Shown: positions 16,968-26,335, counted from the stretch's first letter. The stretch is 64,000 bases of DNA from Bacillota bacterium (GCA_040757205.1 JBFLXL010000001.1:230702-294701), one strand, 5' to 3'. The notes: generated by a model from the letters alone, not told the origin. Numbers and translations: made by a program.

Positions 16968-17828
16968 ATGACTACACTTCTGGACGGAAAAGCGGTAGCG
17001 GCGGTGATCCGTCAGGAAATAATCACGATTGTGGGCGAATACTCCCGGATGGGCCTCCGGCCGCGACTGGATGCCGTGCTGGTGGGCGACGATCCGGGAT
17101 CGGTGCACTACGCCCGGGCCAAGCAGCGGGTGGCGGAAAGCCTAGGTGTCGAGTTCAGGCTGCACCAATACCCCGGCACAACCAATGACGGTGAGCTTCT
17201 GGAAGGGCTGCACGCTTTGAATACCGACGCCGCGGTGCACGGGATTATTCTTGAGTTGCCGCTGCCGCGCCACCTGAACCGGATACGGGTCCTGGAGGGA
17301 GTTGCGCCGGTCAAGGATGTGGACGGGGTGCATCCCTTGAACAGAGGCCGCCTGGTGTCGGGGATCGAGGGCCTCTACCCGGCCACCCCCTTGAGTTGTC
17401 TCGAGATTCTGCGGGCCTATGGAATAGAGATTGCGGGCCGGCACGCGGTGGTTGTCGGGCGGGGTGAAACTGTCGGCAAGCCCTTGGTTTTTCTGTTGCT
17501 GCGCGAAAACGCGACGGTAACGGTCTGTCACACGCAAACGGCGGACTTGGCCGGACACACCCGGCAGGCCGACTTGCTGGTGACCGCGGCCGGGAGCCCC
17601 GGACTGATCGGGGCGGACATGGTCAAACCGGGAGCGGTGGTGCTGGATGCCGGGATCTGCGCGGTGGACGGGGGCATCCGGGGGGACGTGCAGTTCGAAG
17701 CGGTCCGCAAGATGGTCTCGGCGATCACGCCGGTTCCCGGCGGGATAGGCAGTGTCACGACCGTGCTGGTGTTGAAAAACTTGCTGCAGGCGATGAAGAT
17801 GCAAGGTGCTGACGGCGGGGGAGAATGA
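16968..17828 (+). CDS. folD: Methylene-THF dehydrogenase/methenyl-THF cyclohydrolase
   Basis: A 286-residue bifunctional FolD of the one-carbon pathway. It has LDGKAVAAVIRQEI at the N terminus, then LELPLPRHLN, KDVDGVHPLN and the NADP-binding GRGETVGKPLVFLLLREN. The motif is Gly-Arg-Gly-Glu where most FolD proteins have Gly-Arg-Ser. The active-site Lys is expected near YARAKQRVAE, as Y-x3-K. ATG 16968 begins the family N terminus; AGGAGGAGG lies 14 bases upstream, somewhat far. It overlaps the next gene, which encodes a second cyclohydrolase-type protein. Confidence 0.93.
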   Translation: MTTLLDGKAVAAVIRQEIITIVGEYSRMGLRPRLDAVLVGDDPGSVHYARAKQRVAESLGVEFRLHQYPGTTNDGELLEGLHALNTDAAVHGIILELPLPRHLNRIRVLEGVAPVKDVDGVHPLNRGRLVSGIEGLYPATPLSCLEILRAYGIEIAGRHAVVVGRGETVGKPLVFLLLRENATVTVCHTQTADLAGHTRQADLLVTAAGSPGLIGADMVKPGAVVLDAGICAVDGGIRGDVQFEAVRKMVSAITPVPGGIGSVTTVLVLKNLLQAMKMQGADGGGE

Positions 17829-18484
17829 TGGATTATCGTGGCTGGTCGTTGGGCGAGTTTCTGGAGCGTGCCGGATCAGGAGACCCGGCACCGGGGGGCG
17901 GCAGCGCGGCCGCGTTGGCGGGGGCGCTGGGGGCGGCGATGGCGTCGATGGTCGCCGAACTGACTTATACGCGGGCGCGTTACCGGGATGTGGAGCCCGA
18001 GATACGGGCCGTCTTAAAGGAAGCGGGGGGGCTCTGCCGGGAACTCCTGGCCCTGGCGGGCGAGGATGCCGCCGCTTTTACGCGGCTGCTCGAAACCTAT
18101 AAAATGGCGCGGAATACCGACCAGGAGCGGGAAGAACGCCGGAAAGCCATTCAGTCCGCCCTCGGCCGGGCGGCGGAAGTCCCGCTGGAGGTGGCGCGGG
18201 CGGGATTGGGGACTCTCAGGCTGGCTGAACGCCTGGCGGCCGTCGGCAGCGAGCAGGCGCTGAGTGACGCCGGGGTGGCGGCCTACCTGGCGGCGGCCTC
18301 CGTAAGAAGCGCAGTGATGAACGTTCTGATCAACACCCGCCAAATGGAGGAGCGCACGGTGGTTGAGCGGTTGCTGCGGGAAACGAAGCGCCTCGGCGAC
18401 CAGGCGGCCGAGATGGAAAAATCCGTCGAGCGGACTGTGATCCGCCGGCTCGGACTTGTGCCGGGGGGAGCGTCGGGGGAGTGA
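17825..18484 (+). CDS. fchA: Cyclodeaminase/cyclohydrolase family protein (FchA-like)
   Basis: A 219-residue, mostly helical protein of the formiminotransferase-cyclodeaminase C-terminal family. The folate-binding Gly-rich loop is DPAPGGGSAAALAGALGAAM. In acetogens and related Clostridia, stand-alone members act as methenyl-THF cyclohydrolase. Its ATGATG start overlaps the folD stop, which supports a shared folate role. Formimino-THF cyclodeaminase is the alternative; no histidine-degradation genes are nearby. Confidence 0.85.
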   Translation: MMDYRGWSLGEFLERAGSGDPAPGGGSAAALAGALGAAMASMVAELTYTRARYRDVEPEIRAVLKEAGGLCRELLALAGEDAAAFTRLLETYKMARNTDQEREERRKAIQSALGRAAEVPLEVARAGLGTLRLAERLAAVGSEQALSDAGVAAYLAAASVRSAVMNVLINTRQMEERTVVERLLRETKRLGDQAAEMEKSVERTVIRRLGLVPGGASGE

Positions 18485-18708
18485 GCGGTAAAACTTTTGA
18501 GGAGGCGCTGCGGCGCCTGGAGGAGATCGTACAGCTTCTGGAGAGGGGCGAAATGCCGCTCGAGGAGGCATTGGGCCTTTTTGCAGAGGGGGTGGAGCTG
18601 GCTCACGCCTGTCACGGGATGCTTGATTCGGCCGAACAGCGGCTGGAGGTGTTGGCGCGGGACGGTCGCGGCCGTAGCCGGCCGGCGAATGGAGGCGGAG
18701 AATTTTGA
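18481..18708 (+). CDS. xseB: Exodeoxyribonuclease VII small subunit
   Basis: A 75-residue XseB with the family signature TFEEALRRLEEIVQLLERGEM and LEEALGLFAEGVEL. Several small subunits coat the XseA C terminus. GTG 18481 overlaps the fchA stop by 4 bp and its own stop overlaps the ispA start, so the genes form a tightly coupled block. Confidence 0.96.
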   Translation: MSGKTFEEALRRLEEIVQLLERGEMPLEEALGLFAEGVELAHACHGMLDSAEQRLEVLARDGRGRSRPANGGGEF

Positions 18709-19598
18709 GCCGGTTTCTCGATATGCTGGCGAAAAAGGCGAATCTGATCGATGAGGCGCTGCATTCATACCTGCCTCCGGCGTCCGAGGCTCCCCCGGTC
18801 ATTCACGAGGCGATGCGTTACAGCGTATTCGCCGGCGGAAAGCGGCTGCGGCCGGCTCTGACTCTCGCCGCCGCGCAAGCCGTGCACGCTCCGGAAAGAC
18901 TGGTGCTCCCGGCGGCCTGTGCGGTCGAGCTGATCCACACGTACTCACTGATTCATGATGACCTGCCCGCAATGGACAACGACGACTTGAGACGGGGAAA
19001 ACCAACCAGTCACCGGGTATTCGGCGAGGCGGTCGCGCTCTTGGCCGGGAGCGCTCTCTTTGCCCTGGCGTTTGAGGTCCTGGCCGGGTGCCGCCGGGAC
19101 GGAAGAAGCGCGCCGGACCGTACCCTGACCGTTCTGGAGGAGCTCTCCGCCGCCTGTGGCACCGCGGGATTGATCGGGGGCCAGGTGCTGGACGTGACCT
19201 CCGTCTTCCGGACCGTCGGCGAAGCAGAGCTCGAAGCCCTGCACCGCGCCAAGACCGGGGCATTGTTCCGAATGGCGGTGCGCTCCGGAGCGATCCTCGG
19301 CGGTGCGGGTCCGGGCCGACTGGAGCGGTTGACCGCGTTTGCCGAGCATTTCGGGTTGGCGTTTCAGATCACCGATGACATCCTGGACGTCACCGGGCAG
19401 GCGGAACAGACTGGAAAGCCAGCGGGCAGCGACGTGCGGAACAAAAAACACACCTACGTTTCCGTGTGCGGGCTGGAGACAGCCCGGCAACGTGGTGCCC
19501 AAAACTCTGCCGCCGCGCTGGCCGCCCTTGGGGAGTTTGGGCCCGAGGCGGATTTCCTGCGCCAGGCGGCGGTATTCATCGTATCACGGGAATTTTGA
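18705..19598 (+). CDS. ispA: Short-chain polyprenyl diphosphate synthase (farnesyl/geranylgeranyl type)
   Basis: A 297-residue class I prenyltransferase. The first Asp-rich motif is DDLPAMDNDD with the Lys/Arg pocket GGKRLRPAL before it; the second is ITDDILDVTG. It condenses isopentenyl diphosphate with allylic diphosphates, most likely to farnesyl diphosphate. It sits directly before dxs, as in Bacillus. It starts at TTG 18705, overlapping the xseB stop. Confidence 0.94.
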   Translation: MSRFLDMLAKKANLIDEALHSYLPPASEAPPVIHEAMRYSVFAGGKRLRPALTLAAAQAVHAPERLVLPAACAVELIHTYSLIHDDLPAMDNDDLRRGKPTSHRVFGEAVALLAGSALFALAFEVLAGCRRDGRSAPDRTLTVLEELSAACGTAGLIGGQVLDVTSVFRTVGEAELEALHRAKTGALFRMAVRSGAILGGAGPGRLERLTAFAEHFGLAFQITDDILDVTGQAEQTGKPAGSDVRNKKHTYVSVCGLETARQRGAQNSAAALAALGEFGPEADFLRQAAVFIVSREF

Positions 19599-19782
19599 GC
19601 GGAAAAGGCGAAGTCAACGTTTAAGGGCCTATCCGGAGTCCGGGAGGCATTTAGGGAGATTTGCCCTGGTTCCGGCGGTGTGCTATGATTACATACCGTG
19701 GTCTGACCTCAAGAGTTGGTCGTCCGGGCGTTGCTGGAGAGTGTTGACTTTTGAGTTCTGACCCTAAAGGAATGATCACTTC

Positions 19783-21687
19783 TTGGGATTGCTGGACGGA
19801 ATAAGCCACCTGACCGATTTCCGGGCGCTCGGCCCGGATCAGCTTGACGAACTGGCCGCCGAGCTCCGCGAGCTGATTGTTTCCACCGTGTCGCGCACCG
19901 GCGGTCATCTGGCTCCCAACCTGGGGGTCGTAGAACTGACCCTTGCTCTGCACTACGTCTTCCGGGCGCCCCAGGACAGGATCGTCTGGGATGTCGGCCA
20001 CCAGAGCTACGTGCACAAAATCCTCACCGGACGCAAGCAGAAGTTTCACACCCTGCGCCAATTCGAAGGCTTGAGCGGGTTTCCGAACCGGAACGAGAGT
20101 GAGTTCGACTGCTTCGGCACCGGCCACAGCAGCACCTCGATTTCCGCCGCGCTGGGCATGGCGCTCGCCCGGGATTTGAACAGGGAGGACCGGAACGTGG
20201 TGGCCGTGATCGGAGACGGTGCGCTTTCGGGCGGGATGGCCTTCGAAGCGCTCAACCAGGCCGGTCACTTGGGCCGGCGGGTGATTGTCGTTTTGAACGA
20301 CAACGAGATGTCCATCGCCAAAAACGTGGGGGCCATGGCCCGCTACCTCTCCCGTCTGCGTACCGACCCCATGTACTCCCGGAGCAAGGACGAAGTGGAG
20401 TCACTGCTGCGGCGGATCCCCGCCATCGGTCCGCGGGTGCTCGGCTGGATCGAACGGGTGAAGGACAGCGTGAAATATCTGCTGGTCGCCGGGATGCTGT
20501 TTGAGGAGCTGGGCTTCACCTACCTGGGTCCGATCGACGGGCACAACATCCCCGCGATGCTCAATGTGTTCCGGCAGGCCCAGGCCGTTGAAGGTCCGGT
20601 GGTGGTGCACGTCCTGACTAAAAAGGGCAAGGGATACGCTCCGGCCGAGACGAACCCCGACAAGTTTCACGGGGTCGGCCCGTTTGACCCGGTTACGGGG
20701 GAAACGCCGGTCGCCGCCAGAATTTCCTTCACCGAAGTGTTCGGCCGGACCGTGGTGCGGCTGGCCGAAGAAGACGACCGCATCCTGGCGATCACCGCGG
20801 CGATGACGTCGGGTACGGGCCTGGGGCCGTTTGCGCGGCGGTTCCCGCAGCGTTTCTTCGATGTGGGGATCGCGGAGCAGCACGCGGTCACCCTGGCCGC
20901 CGGGCTGGCGGTTGAAGGCTATCGTCCGGTCGTGGCCGTCTATTCCACCTTCCTGCAGCGAGCCTATGACCAGGTGCTGCATGACGTGTGCCTGCAAAAG
21001 CTTCCCGTGGTGTTCGCCCTGGACCGGGGCGGAATCGTCGGCGAGGACGGCGTCACCCACCAGGGCGTGTTCGACTTGTCCTTCCTGCGCCCGATTCCCA
21101 ACCTCGTGCTGATGGCCCCGAAAGACGAAAACGAATTTCAACACATGCTCAAAACGGCCGTGCAGCACGACGGCCCCATAGCCGTGCGCTACCCGCGGGG
21201 CACAGGTACGGGCTGCGCGTTGGACCAGGACCTTGCGCCATTGCCCATTGGGCGGGCCCAAGTGCTGCGTGAAGGTGACGATATTGCGTTGATCGCCATC
21301 GGCAACATGGTGCCGACGGCGGTCAAAGCCGCTGAAATTCTGGCTGGACGAGGAATAGAGGCGGCGGTGGTAAACGCCCGGTTCGTGAAGCCGTTGGACG
21401 AAAAGTGCATCTGCCATTACGCCCGCCGGACCGGACGCCTGATCACCCTGGAGGAAAACGTAATCGCCGGCGGATTCGGGAGCGCAGTTCAGGAACTCCT
21501 GGCAAGCAGAGGCTTAAGCGACGTCCGGGTGCATCTGATCGGTCTTCCCGACGTGTTCGTCGAGCACGGTGCCCCCCACCTTTTGCGGGCCAAGTACGGG
21601 TTGACCGTGGACCGCGTGGTCGGCACGGCGGAGGGTGAGAAAAGAAAGCGGGCCAGGCTGAAACTGGCGCCGAGGGTGCTGAGGTAA
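19783..21687 (+). CDS. dxs: 1-deoxy-D-xylulose-5-phosphate synthase
   Basis: A 634-residue thiamine-diphosphate enzyme of the MEP isoprenoid pathway. It has [15 protein letters not shown] and [12 protein letters not shown] (ThDP/Mg binding), the transketolase domain with [15 protein letters not shown], and C-terminal [17 protein letters not shown] 19783 gives the usual [17 protein letters not shown] 180-bp gap with no clear gene separates it from ispA. Confidence 0.97.
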   Translation: MGLLDGISHLTDFRALGPDQLDELAAELRELIVSTVSRTGGHLAPNLGVVELTLALHYVFRAPQDRIVWDVGHQSYVHKILTGRKQKFHTLRQFEGLSGFPNRNESEFDCFGTGHSSTSISAALGMALARDLNREDRNVVAVIGDGALSGGMAFEALNQAGHLGRRVIVVLNDNEMSIAKNVGAMARYLSRLRTDPMYSRSKDEVESLLRRIPAIGPRVLGWIERVKDSVKYLLVAGMLFEELGFTYLGPIDGHNIPAMLNVFRQAQAVEGPVVVHVLTKKGKGYAPAETNPDKFHGVGPFDPVTGETPVAARISFTEVFGRTVVRLAEEDDRILAITAAMTSGTGLGPFARRFPQRFFDVGIAEQHAVTLAAGLAVEGYRPVVAVYSTFLQRAYDQVLHDVCLQKLPVVFALDRGGIVGEDGVTHQGVFDLSFLRPIPNLVLMAPKDENEFQHMLKTAVQHDGPIAVRYPRGTGTGCALDQDLAPLPIGRAQVLREGDDIALIAIGNMVPTAVKAAEILAGRGIEAAVVNARFVKPLDEKCICHYARRTGRLITLEENVIAGGFGSAVQELLASRGLSDVRVHLIGLPDVFVEHGAPHLLRAKYGLTVDRVVGTAEGEKRKRARLKLAPRVLR

Positions 21688-21690
21688 GGC

Positions 21691-22515
21691 GTGAGCCGTA
21701 AGGAAAGACTGGATATCGTCCTGTATTCCAGGGGCTTTTTCCCCAGCCGCGAACGCGCCCGGTCGGCGATCATGGCCGGGGTTGTTTTTGTAAACGGGGT
21801 CCGGGTGGACAAGCCGGGAACACAGTTGGACCCTCAGGTGGATATTGAAGTCCGCGGTCCGGACCCGGCATTCGTAAGCCGTGGCGGCCTTAAGCTGGAG
21901 AAGGCGCTGCAGGCCTTCGGGATCGATCTGACCGGAGAAGTGGTTCTGGACGTGGGCGCGTCCACCGGGGGATTCACCGACTGCGCCCTGAAACACGGGG
22001 CGGCCTTGGTCTACGCGGTCGACGCCGGGTACGGCCAGTTGGACTGGAGTCTGCGCCGGGACCCGCGGGTGGTGGTCCTGGAACGGACCAACATCCGTTA
22101 CCTTGCACCTTCGGCCCTGAGAGTAAAGCCTTCCTTCTTTACCATCGACGTCTCCTTTATTTCTTTGAAACTGGTTTTGCCCAGGGTCGACGAGCTGACC
22201 GTGCCGGAAGCCCGGGGGATTGCCCTGGTCAAGCCGCAGTTCGAAGCCGGGCGGAACCTGGTCGGCAAAAAGGGCGTGGTGCGGGACCCCGGTGTGCACG
22301 CCGAGGTACTGTTGAGTATCCTGGAAGTAGCCGAAACCCTGGGATGGGGGGTGCGGGCGTTGGATTACTCCCCGGTGCGCGGCCCGCAGGGCAATATCGA
22401 ATTTTTGGTATACTTTCAGAAAGGGTCGCTGACGGCCGCCGACCTGGCGGCCGGTGTGCGCCGGGTGGTGGATGAGGCGCACGTTGCCCTGGCCGCACCC
22501 GGGGGCACCTTTTGA
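21691..22515 (+). CDS. tlyA: TlyA-family rRNA methyltransferase (S4 domain)
   Basis: A 274-residue protein with an N-terminal S4 RNA-binding domain (ERARSAIMAGVVFVNGVRVD, ~20-45) and an FtsJ-like methyltransferase domain with DVGASTGGFTDCALK as SAM motif I and the KPQFEAGR motif. The family 2'-O-methylates 16S and/or 23S rRNA; the old name is hemolysin A. The position between dxs and nadK/argR matches Bacillus yqxC. GTG 21691 follows the dxs stop by 3 bp. Confidence 0.94.
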   Translation: MSRKERLDIVLYSRGFFPSRERARSAIMAGVVFVNGVRVDKPGTQLDPQVDIEVRGPDPAFVSRGGLKLEKALQAFGIDLTGEVVLDVGASTGGFTDCALKHGAALVYAVDAGYGQLDWSLRRDPRVVVLERTNIRYLAPSALRVKPSFFTIDVSFISLKLVLPRVDELTVPEARGIALVKPQFEAGRNLVGKKGVVRDPGVHAEVLLSILEVAETLGWGVRALDYSPVRGPQGNIEFLVYFQKGSLTAADLAAGVRRVVDEAHVALAAPGGTF

Positions 22516-22532
22516 GCGGAAGGAGTACGTCT

Positions 22533-23384
22533 TTGAGGAGCATCGCCCTCGTAATCAACCGGCTGATTCCCCGGCCCCGGATGCAGCCCGTGCTCGATCA
22601 GATCGCGGCCTGGTGTGCCGGATGGGATATGACCGCAGTATACGTGGAGAACGAGTCGGGTGAATGGACGGGGTTGGCCGAGGCCCGGCGCCTGGGAGTC
22701 GATCTGGTGATCACACTGGGCGGCGACGGCACCGTGCTGGCCGGGAGCCGGATGTTCGCCGACCAGGGGGTGCCGATAATGGGGGTGCGCCTGGGCCGGC
22801 TCGGGTTCCTGAGCGAAGTGGAGCCGGCCGGGGTGGCCGCGGCGCTTGAGAATCTGGCCGACGGGCGGTTTGCCGTTGAGCGCCGGCTGATGCTCGAGGC
22901 GCGGTTGATGCGCGACGGCGAGGTCCGGCACCGCGATTTGTGCCTGAACGATGTCGTGCTTTCCCGGGGCGCGACCCTGCGGGCGATCGAACTGGAGTTT
23001 GAGATAGACGATGAACCGGTGGCCCGGTACGCGGGCGACGGGCTCATCGTCTCCACGCCCACCGGATCCACCGCCTATTCGCTGTCGGCCGGCGGGCCGA
23101 TTCTGGCACCGGACCTCGAGGTCGTTCTGGTCACACCGCTGTGCCCGCACAGCCTCTGGATCCGCCCGCTGGTGGTAGCCCCGCGAAGCGGGATCCGGTT
23201 GTTCCTGACCCGCCCGGCCGTCAAACCGGTGGCGGTCATAGATGGGCAGGAGAGCTGGACGATCAGCGAAGAAGACGTCTTGCAGGTGCGGCGGGCGGAG
23301 CACGACTGCCGGCTGGTAAGGTTCGAGTCCAAAAACCGTTTTCAGGTGTTGCGCCGCAAGTTTCAGGGGAACAACTCCCGGTGA
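22533..23384 (+). CDS. nadK: NAD kinase
   Basis: A 283-residue NAD kinase with the GGDGTVLAGSRMF catalytic loop and GDGLIVSTPTGSTAYSLSAGG. It makes NADP from NAD and ATP. TTG 22533 lies about eight bases after AAGGAG; an earlier in-frame TTG at 22512 overlaps the tlyA stop and has no site. The end of the gene lies in copy 1 of a 37-bp junction duplication. Confidence 0.95.
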   Translation: MRSIALVINRLIPRPRMQPVLDQIAAWCAGWDMTAVYVENESGEWTGLAEARRLGVDLVITLGGDGTVLAGSRMFADQGVPIMGVRLGRLGFLSEVEPAGVAAALENLADGRFAVERRLMLEARLMRDGEVRHRDLCLNDVVLSRGATLRAIELEFEIDDEPVARYAGDGLIVSTPTGSTAYSLSAGGPILAPDLEVVLVTPLCPHSLWIRPLVVAPRSGIRLFLTRPAVKPVAVIDGQESWTISEEDVLQVRRAEHDCRLVRFESKNRFQVLRRKFQGNNSR

Positions 23385-23491
23385 CGCGCCTTGACACGGC
23401 AGGGTGCGGCAGGGTGGGGTGGGGTGGGGTGGGGTGCGGTGCCGTTAATCATAGTTTCAGGGAAACAACTTCCGGTGACGCGCCTTGACAC
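23361..23491 (+). repeat. Duplicated nadK 3' junction
   Basis: Copy 1 is 23361-23397 (end and stop of nadK) and copy 2 is 23455-23491, with 35 of 37 bases identical and an offset of 94 bp. A GGGGT tandem lies between them. Both copies carry the GTGA overlap of the nadK stop with a GTG start reading VTRLDTA. Confidence 0.9.
23412..23435 (+). repeat. GGGGT tandem, potential G-quadruplex
   Basis: One GGGT followed by four GGGGT units in a row. Four or more G-runs with one-base loops is the canonical form for a stable G-quadruplex. It lies within the insert of the duplicated nadK junction. Confidence 0.8.
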
Positions 23492-23609
23492 CGCGGTCGC
23501 CTTGGTCCGCCGTTACATCGCCGGGGCGGTGCCCGCTCCGGGTTTTCGCGGTGGTGGACTTTCGGGTGCTGAACCGGTCGAGCCGCCCGCCCCGGGTGGT
23601 CATCATTGA
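23475..23609 (+). CDS. Short reading frame between nadK and argR
   Basis: GTG 23475 opens a 44-residue frame (VTRLDTAVALVRRYIAGAVP start) that ends at a TGA overlapping the argR 5' region. It is not recognised. The second half is Pro/Gly-rich. No clear ribosome site is seen, but the start overlaps a copy of the nadK stop, suggesting the ancestor was coupled to nadK. It may be a remnant. Confidence 0.3.
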   Translation: MTRLDTAVALVRRYIAGAVPAPGFRGGGLSGAEPVEPPAPGGHH

Positions 23610-23626
23610 AAAGGTTGGTGACGCGG

Positions 23627-24079
23627 GTGAAGGCCAGACGCCAACGTAAGATCATCGAAATCATCCACCGGCAGGCGGTGGCCACCCAGGCGGAGTTGGC
23701 GGAGGAACTGCGCAAGGCTGGTTTTGAGGTGACCCAGGCCACAGTCTCCCGGGACGTTAAGGAACTGGGGCTCCTGAAGGCTTCCGACGGCCGGACGGTG
23801 CGGTATCTCCCTCCGGGCGAGCAGCTCAGTCCTGCCGCCGAGGACAGGATGGTGCGGCTGTTCCGGGACTACGTGTGGGAAGTGAAAGCCAACGAAAGCC
23901 TGGTGGTCGTGAAGACCCTCCCCGGGGCGGCCCAGGGGGTGGCCTCCGCGCTTGACTACGCGCGGTGGCCGGAGATCCTCGGTACCGTGGCCGGTGACGA
24001 CACGATATTTATCGCCGTGCAGTCGCGGCAGGAGGTCGGCCGCGTCAGGGAGCGCCTGGCCGGCATGCTGGGGGGGTGA
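23627..24079 (+). CDS. argR: Arginine repressor ArgR/AhrC
   Basis: A 150-residue transcription factor. The N-terminal winged helix (~1-70) includes TQAELAEELRKAGFEVTQATVSRDVKELGL. The C-terminal oligomerisation and arginine-binding domain includes KTLPGAAQGVASALDYARWPEI and GTVAGDDTIFIAV. It controls arginine metabolism as an arginine-bound hexamer. GTG 23627 gives the family N terminus; TTG 23606 and GTG 23618 are alternatives. It is followed by recN, as in Bacillus. Confidence 0.94.
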   Translation: MKARRQRKIIEIIHRQAVATQAELAEELRKAGFEVTQATVSRDVKELGLLKASDGRTVRYLPPGEQLSPAAEDRMVRLFRDYVWEVKANESLVVVKTLPGAAQGVASALDYARWPEILGTVAGDDTIFIAVQSRQEVGRVRERLAGMLGG

Positions 24080-24083
24080 GGGC

Positions 24084-25793
24084 GTGATTGAAAGGCTGGT
24101 CGTAAAAAACTTCGCCCTGATTGACGATCTGGAAGTTGAATTCGGGCCGGGACTTAACGTACTTACCGGAGAGACAGGGACCGGAAAGTCGCTGGTCATT
24201 GACGCCCTGGAAGTGGTCCTGGGACGGCGGGCGTCGCCGGACTATGTGCGGGCCGGGGCCGACCGGGCCTACCTGGAGCTGGTCTGCGGCCTTCAAGGCG
24301 CGGCTTCCGTTTCCCCTGAAGTTGAGAACGCGGGTATCGAGGCGGAGGACGGACTGCTGATTTTGAGCCGGGAGTTGTTTAGTATCGGCCGGAACATCTA
24401 CCGTGTCGGCGGCCGTACCGTGCCGCTTGCGATCTACCGGGAGACCGGTCGGCACCTGGTGGACTTCCATGGCCAAGGCGAACAGCAGTCTTTGCTCCGG
24501 GAGAGCCGCCACGGCGAATTGCTGGACCGGATCGGGGGCCAGGAACTCCGGTCGGCGGTGGGGCGCCTGGAACTCCTCTTCCGGGAGTGGACTTCAACCC
24601 GGCGATTGTTGGAGCAATACCGCCAGGACGCGATGGAGCGGGCCCGGCGCCTGGACGTGCTGGGTTTGCAGATCCAGGAGATAGACCGCGCGGGCCTTGA
24701 ATCCGGTGCAGAGGGGAGTCTCCGGGAAGAGCGGAGTTTTCTGGTCAATGCGGAACAGATCGCCCGGCTGGCGGACGAGAGTTACCAGGTACTGTACGGG
24801 GCGGAGGATTTCGGGTCGGCCGCGGTGGTCCAAATCGGGCGGGCGCTGGAGAACCTGCGCGCTTTGGGCCGCATGTGTCCAGAGGCGCGGGAGGCCGTAC
24901 CCGTTCTGGAATCGGTCTTGACCCAGGTGCAGGAAACGGCGCGGGACCTGCTGGCGCTCCGGGAGCGGGCGCGGTTTGATCCGGAACGGCTCGACATGGT
25001 TGAAGCACGGTTGGCGCTGATTGAGGGGCTCAAACGCAAGTATGGAACGACGTTGGACGAGGTGCTCCGCTACCGGGAACAGGCGGCCGTGGAACGGGAG
25101 CACCTGCTCGGAAGCGAGGGAGAGATTGCGGGCTTGGCCGAACGAATCACCGCCCTGGGTGCGGAATGGGAGGCCGTGGCGGATGAGGTTTCCGCGGGTC
25201 GCCGCCGGACGGCGGCGGCCTTGGAGACCGGTGTTACCCTTGAACTCCGGGAACTGGAGCTTGGAGATCTCGAGTTCCGGGTCGAGTTCCAACCGCTTGA
25301 GGGGCCGAATGGCCGCGGGCGTGAGCAAGCTTTGTTTATGTTCTCGCCGAATCCCGGAGAGCCCCTCCGGCCGCTGGCCCGAATCGCGTCCGGCGGCGAG
25401 CTTTCCCGCACGATGCTGGCCTTGAAGAAGCTTCTGGCCGAGGTGGACGAAACACCCACCCTGATCTTCGACGAGGTGGACGCGGGAGTGGGTGGGCGCG
25501 CGATCCAGGCGGTAGCCGAAAAGCTCTGGGCGGTCGGCCGAAAACACCAGGTCGTCTGCGTGACGCACGCGCCGCAGATCGCCGGTCACGCCGACCGGCA
25601 CCTGCAGATCGTAAAGGAGACTTTCGGGGGAAAGACCCGAACGGTGGTGCGCAATTTGGACGAGGAGGGCCGCCTGGAGGAATTGGCCCGGATGCTGGCG
25701 GGCGGCCGGGAAATCACTGACCCCGCCCGGAAGCACGCCTTTGAACTGCGCAAGCTCGCCACCGAGTCTTTTGCCCGGTCCGCCAACAACTGA
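24084..25793 (+). CDS. recN: DNA repair protein RecN
   Basis: A 569-residue SMC-like ATPase in double-strand break repair. It has Walker A GETGTGKSLVIDALEVVLG, Q-loop HGQGEQQSLL, a long helical middle (~150-400), signature ARIASGGELSRTMLALKKL and Walker B PTLIFDEVDAGVGG. GTG 24084 begins ERLVVKNFALIDDLEVEFG. In Bacillus and many Clostridia recN is followed by spoIVB and spo0A; here the next genes are gatCAB. Confidence 0.97.
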   Translation: MIERLVVKNFALIDDLEVEFGPGLNVLTGETGTGKSLVIDALEVVLGRRASPDYVRAGADRAYLELVCGLQGAASVSPEVENAGIEAEDGLLILSRELFSIGRNIYRVGGRTVPLAIYRETGRHLVDFHGQGEQQSLLRESRHGELLDRIGGQELRSAVGRLELLFREWTSTRRLLEQYRQDAMERARRLDVLGLQIQEIDRAGLESGAEGSLREERSFLVNAEQIARLADESYQVLYGAEDFGSAAVVQIGRALENLRALGRMCPEAREAVPVLESVLTQVQETARDLLALRERARFDPERLDMVEARLALIEGLKRKYGTTLDEVLRYREQAAVEREHLLGSEGEIAGLAERITALGAEWEAVADEVSAGRRRTAAALETGVTLELRELELGDLEFRVEFQPLEGPNGRGREQALFMFSPNPGEPLRPLARIASGGELSRTMLALKKLLAEVDETPTLIFDEVDAGVGGRAIQAVAEKLWAVGRKHQVVCVTHAPQIAGHADRHLQIVKETFGGKTRTVVRNLDEEGRLEELARMLAGGREITDPARKHAFELRKLATESFARSANN

Positions 25794-25883
25794 CCAGCAG
25801 GGGTCGGCGTCCCAGAGCCGACGCATGCCCTTGGGAGTTCAAGCCACAGCGAGGATTTCGTCGCTTGGCGGCGTCAGCCGATC

Positions 25884-25913
25884 TTGCCAGTAAGACCGGG
25901 AGTTTGGTATAAT
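25884..25913 (+). promoter_or_regulatory. Promoter of gatCAB
   Basis: TTGCCA at 25884-25889, an 18-bp spacer, and a perfect TATAAT at 25908-25913. It lies about 30 bp before the gatC GTG. Confidence 0.75.
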
Positions 25914-25941
25914 GGGGGCGATTTTTGCGGGGTGATGCGTT

Positions 25942-26223
25942 GTGTTGACGAAATCGGAAGTGGAACATGTGGCTTTGCTCGCCAGGCTTGACCTGAGCGA
26001 GGATGAGATCGGACTTTACACCACGCAGTTGGCTAAAATCCTGGAATATGCGGCGGTCCTGAACCAACCGGACACCTCAGAAGTGCCTCCGACGGCCCAC
26101 GTACTGCCCTTACAGAACGTTTTTCGGGAGGACCTGGTCGGCGAGCACCTGGCGCCCGAGGATGTGCTTGCGAACGCTCCCGAGAAAGAGGAAGGGTATT
26201 TCAAGGTTCCCCGTGTTTTTTGA
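25942..26223 (+). CDS. gatC: Asp-tRNA(Asn)/Glu-tRNA(Gln) amidotransferase subunit C
   Basis: A 93-residue GatC with the family pattern [17 protein letters not shown] and a C-terminal [19 protein letters not shown] that wraps the GatA-GatB interface. It starts at GTG 25942, with TTG 25945 next. It is the first gene of gatCAB and has its own promoter. Confidence 0.96.
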   Translation: MLTKSEVEHVALLARLDLSEDEIGLYTTQLAKILEYAAVLNQPDTSEVPPTAHVLPLQNVFREDLVGEHLAPEDVLANAPEKEEGYFKVPRVF

Positions 26224-26335
26224 TCAGTCGTGCGTTTTGGCGCACCATTTCACCCGGAAGTTTAAGCATAAAACGTATTTGGCCGGCACTGGCGGTGAGA
26301 CCAGCGCCGCTTGGAGGGGGGGTGGCTTTAAGCCG

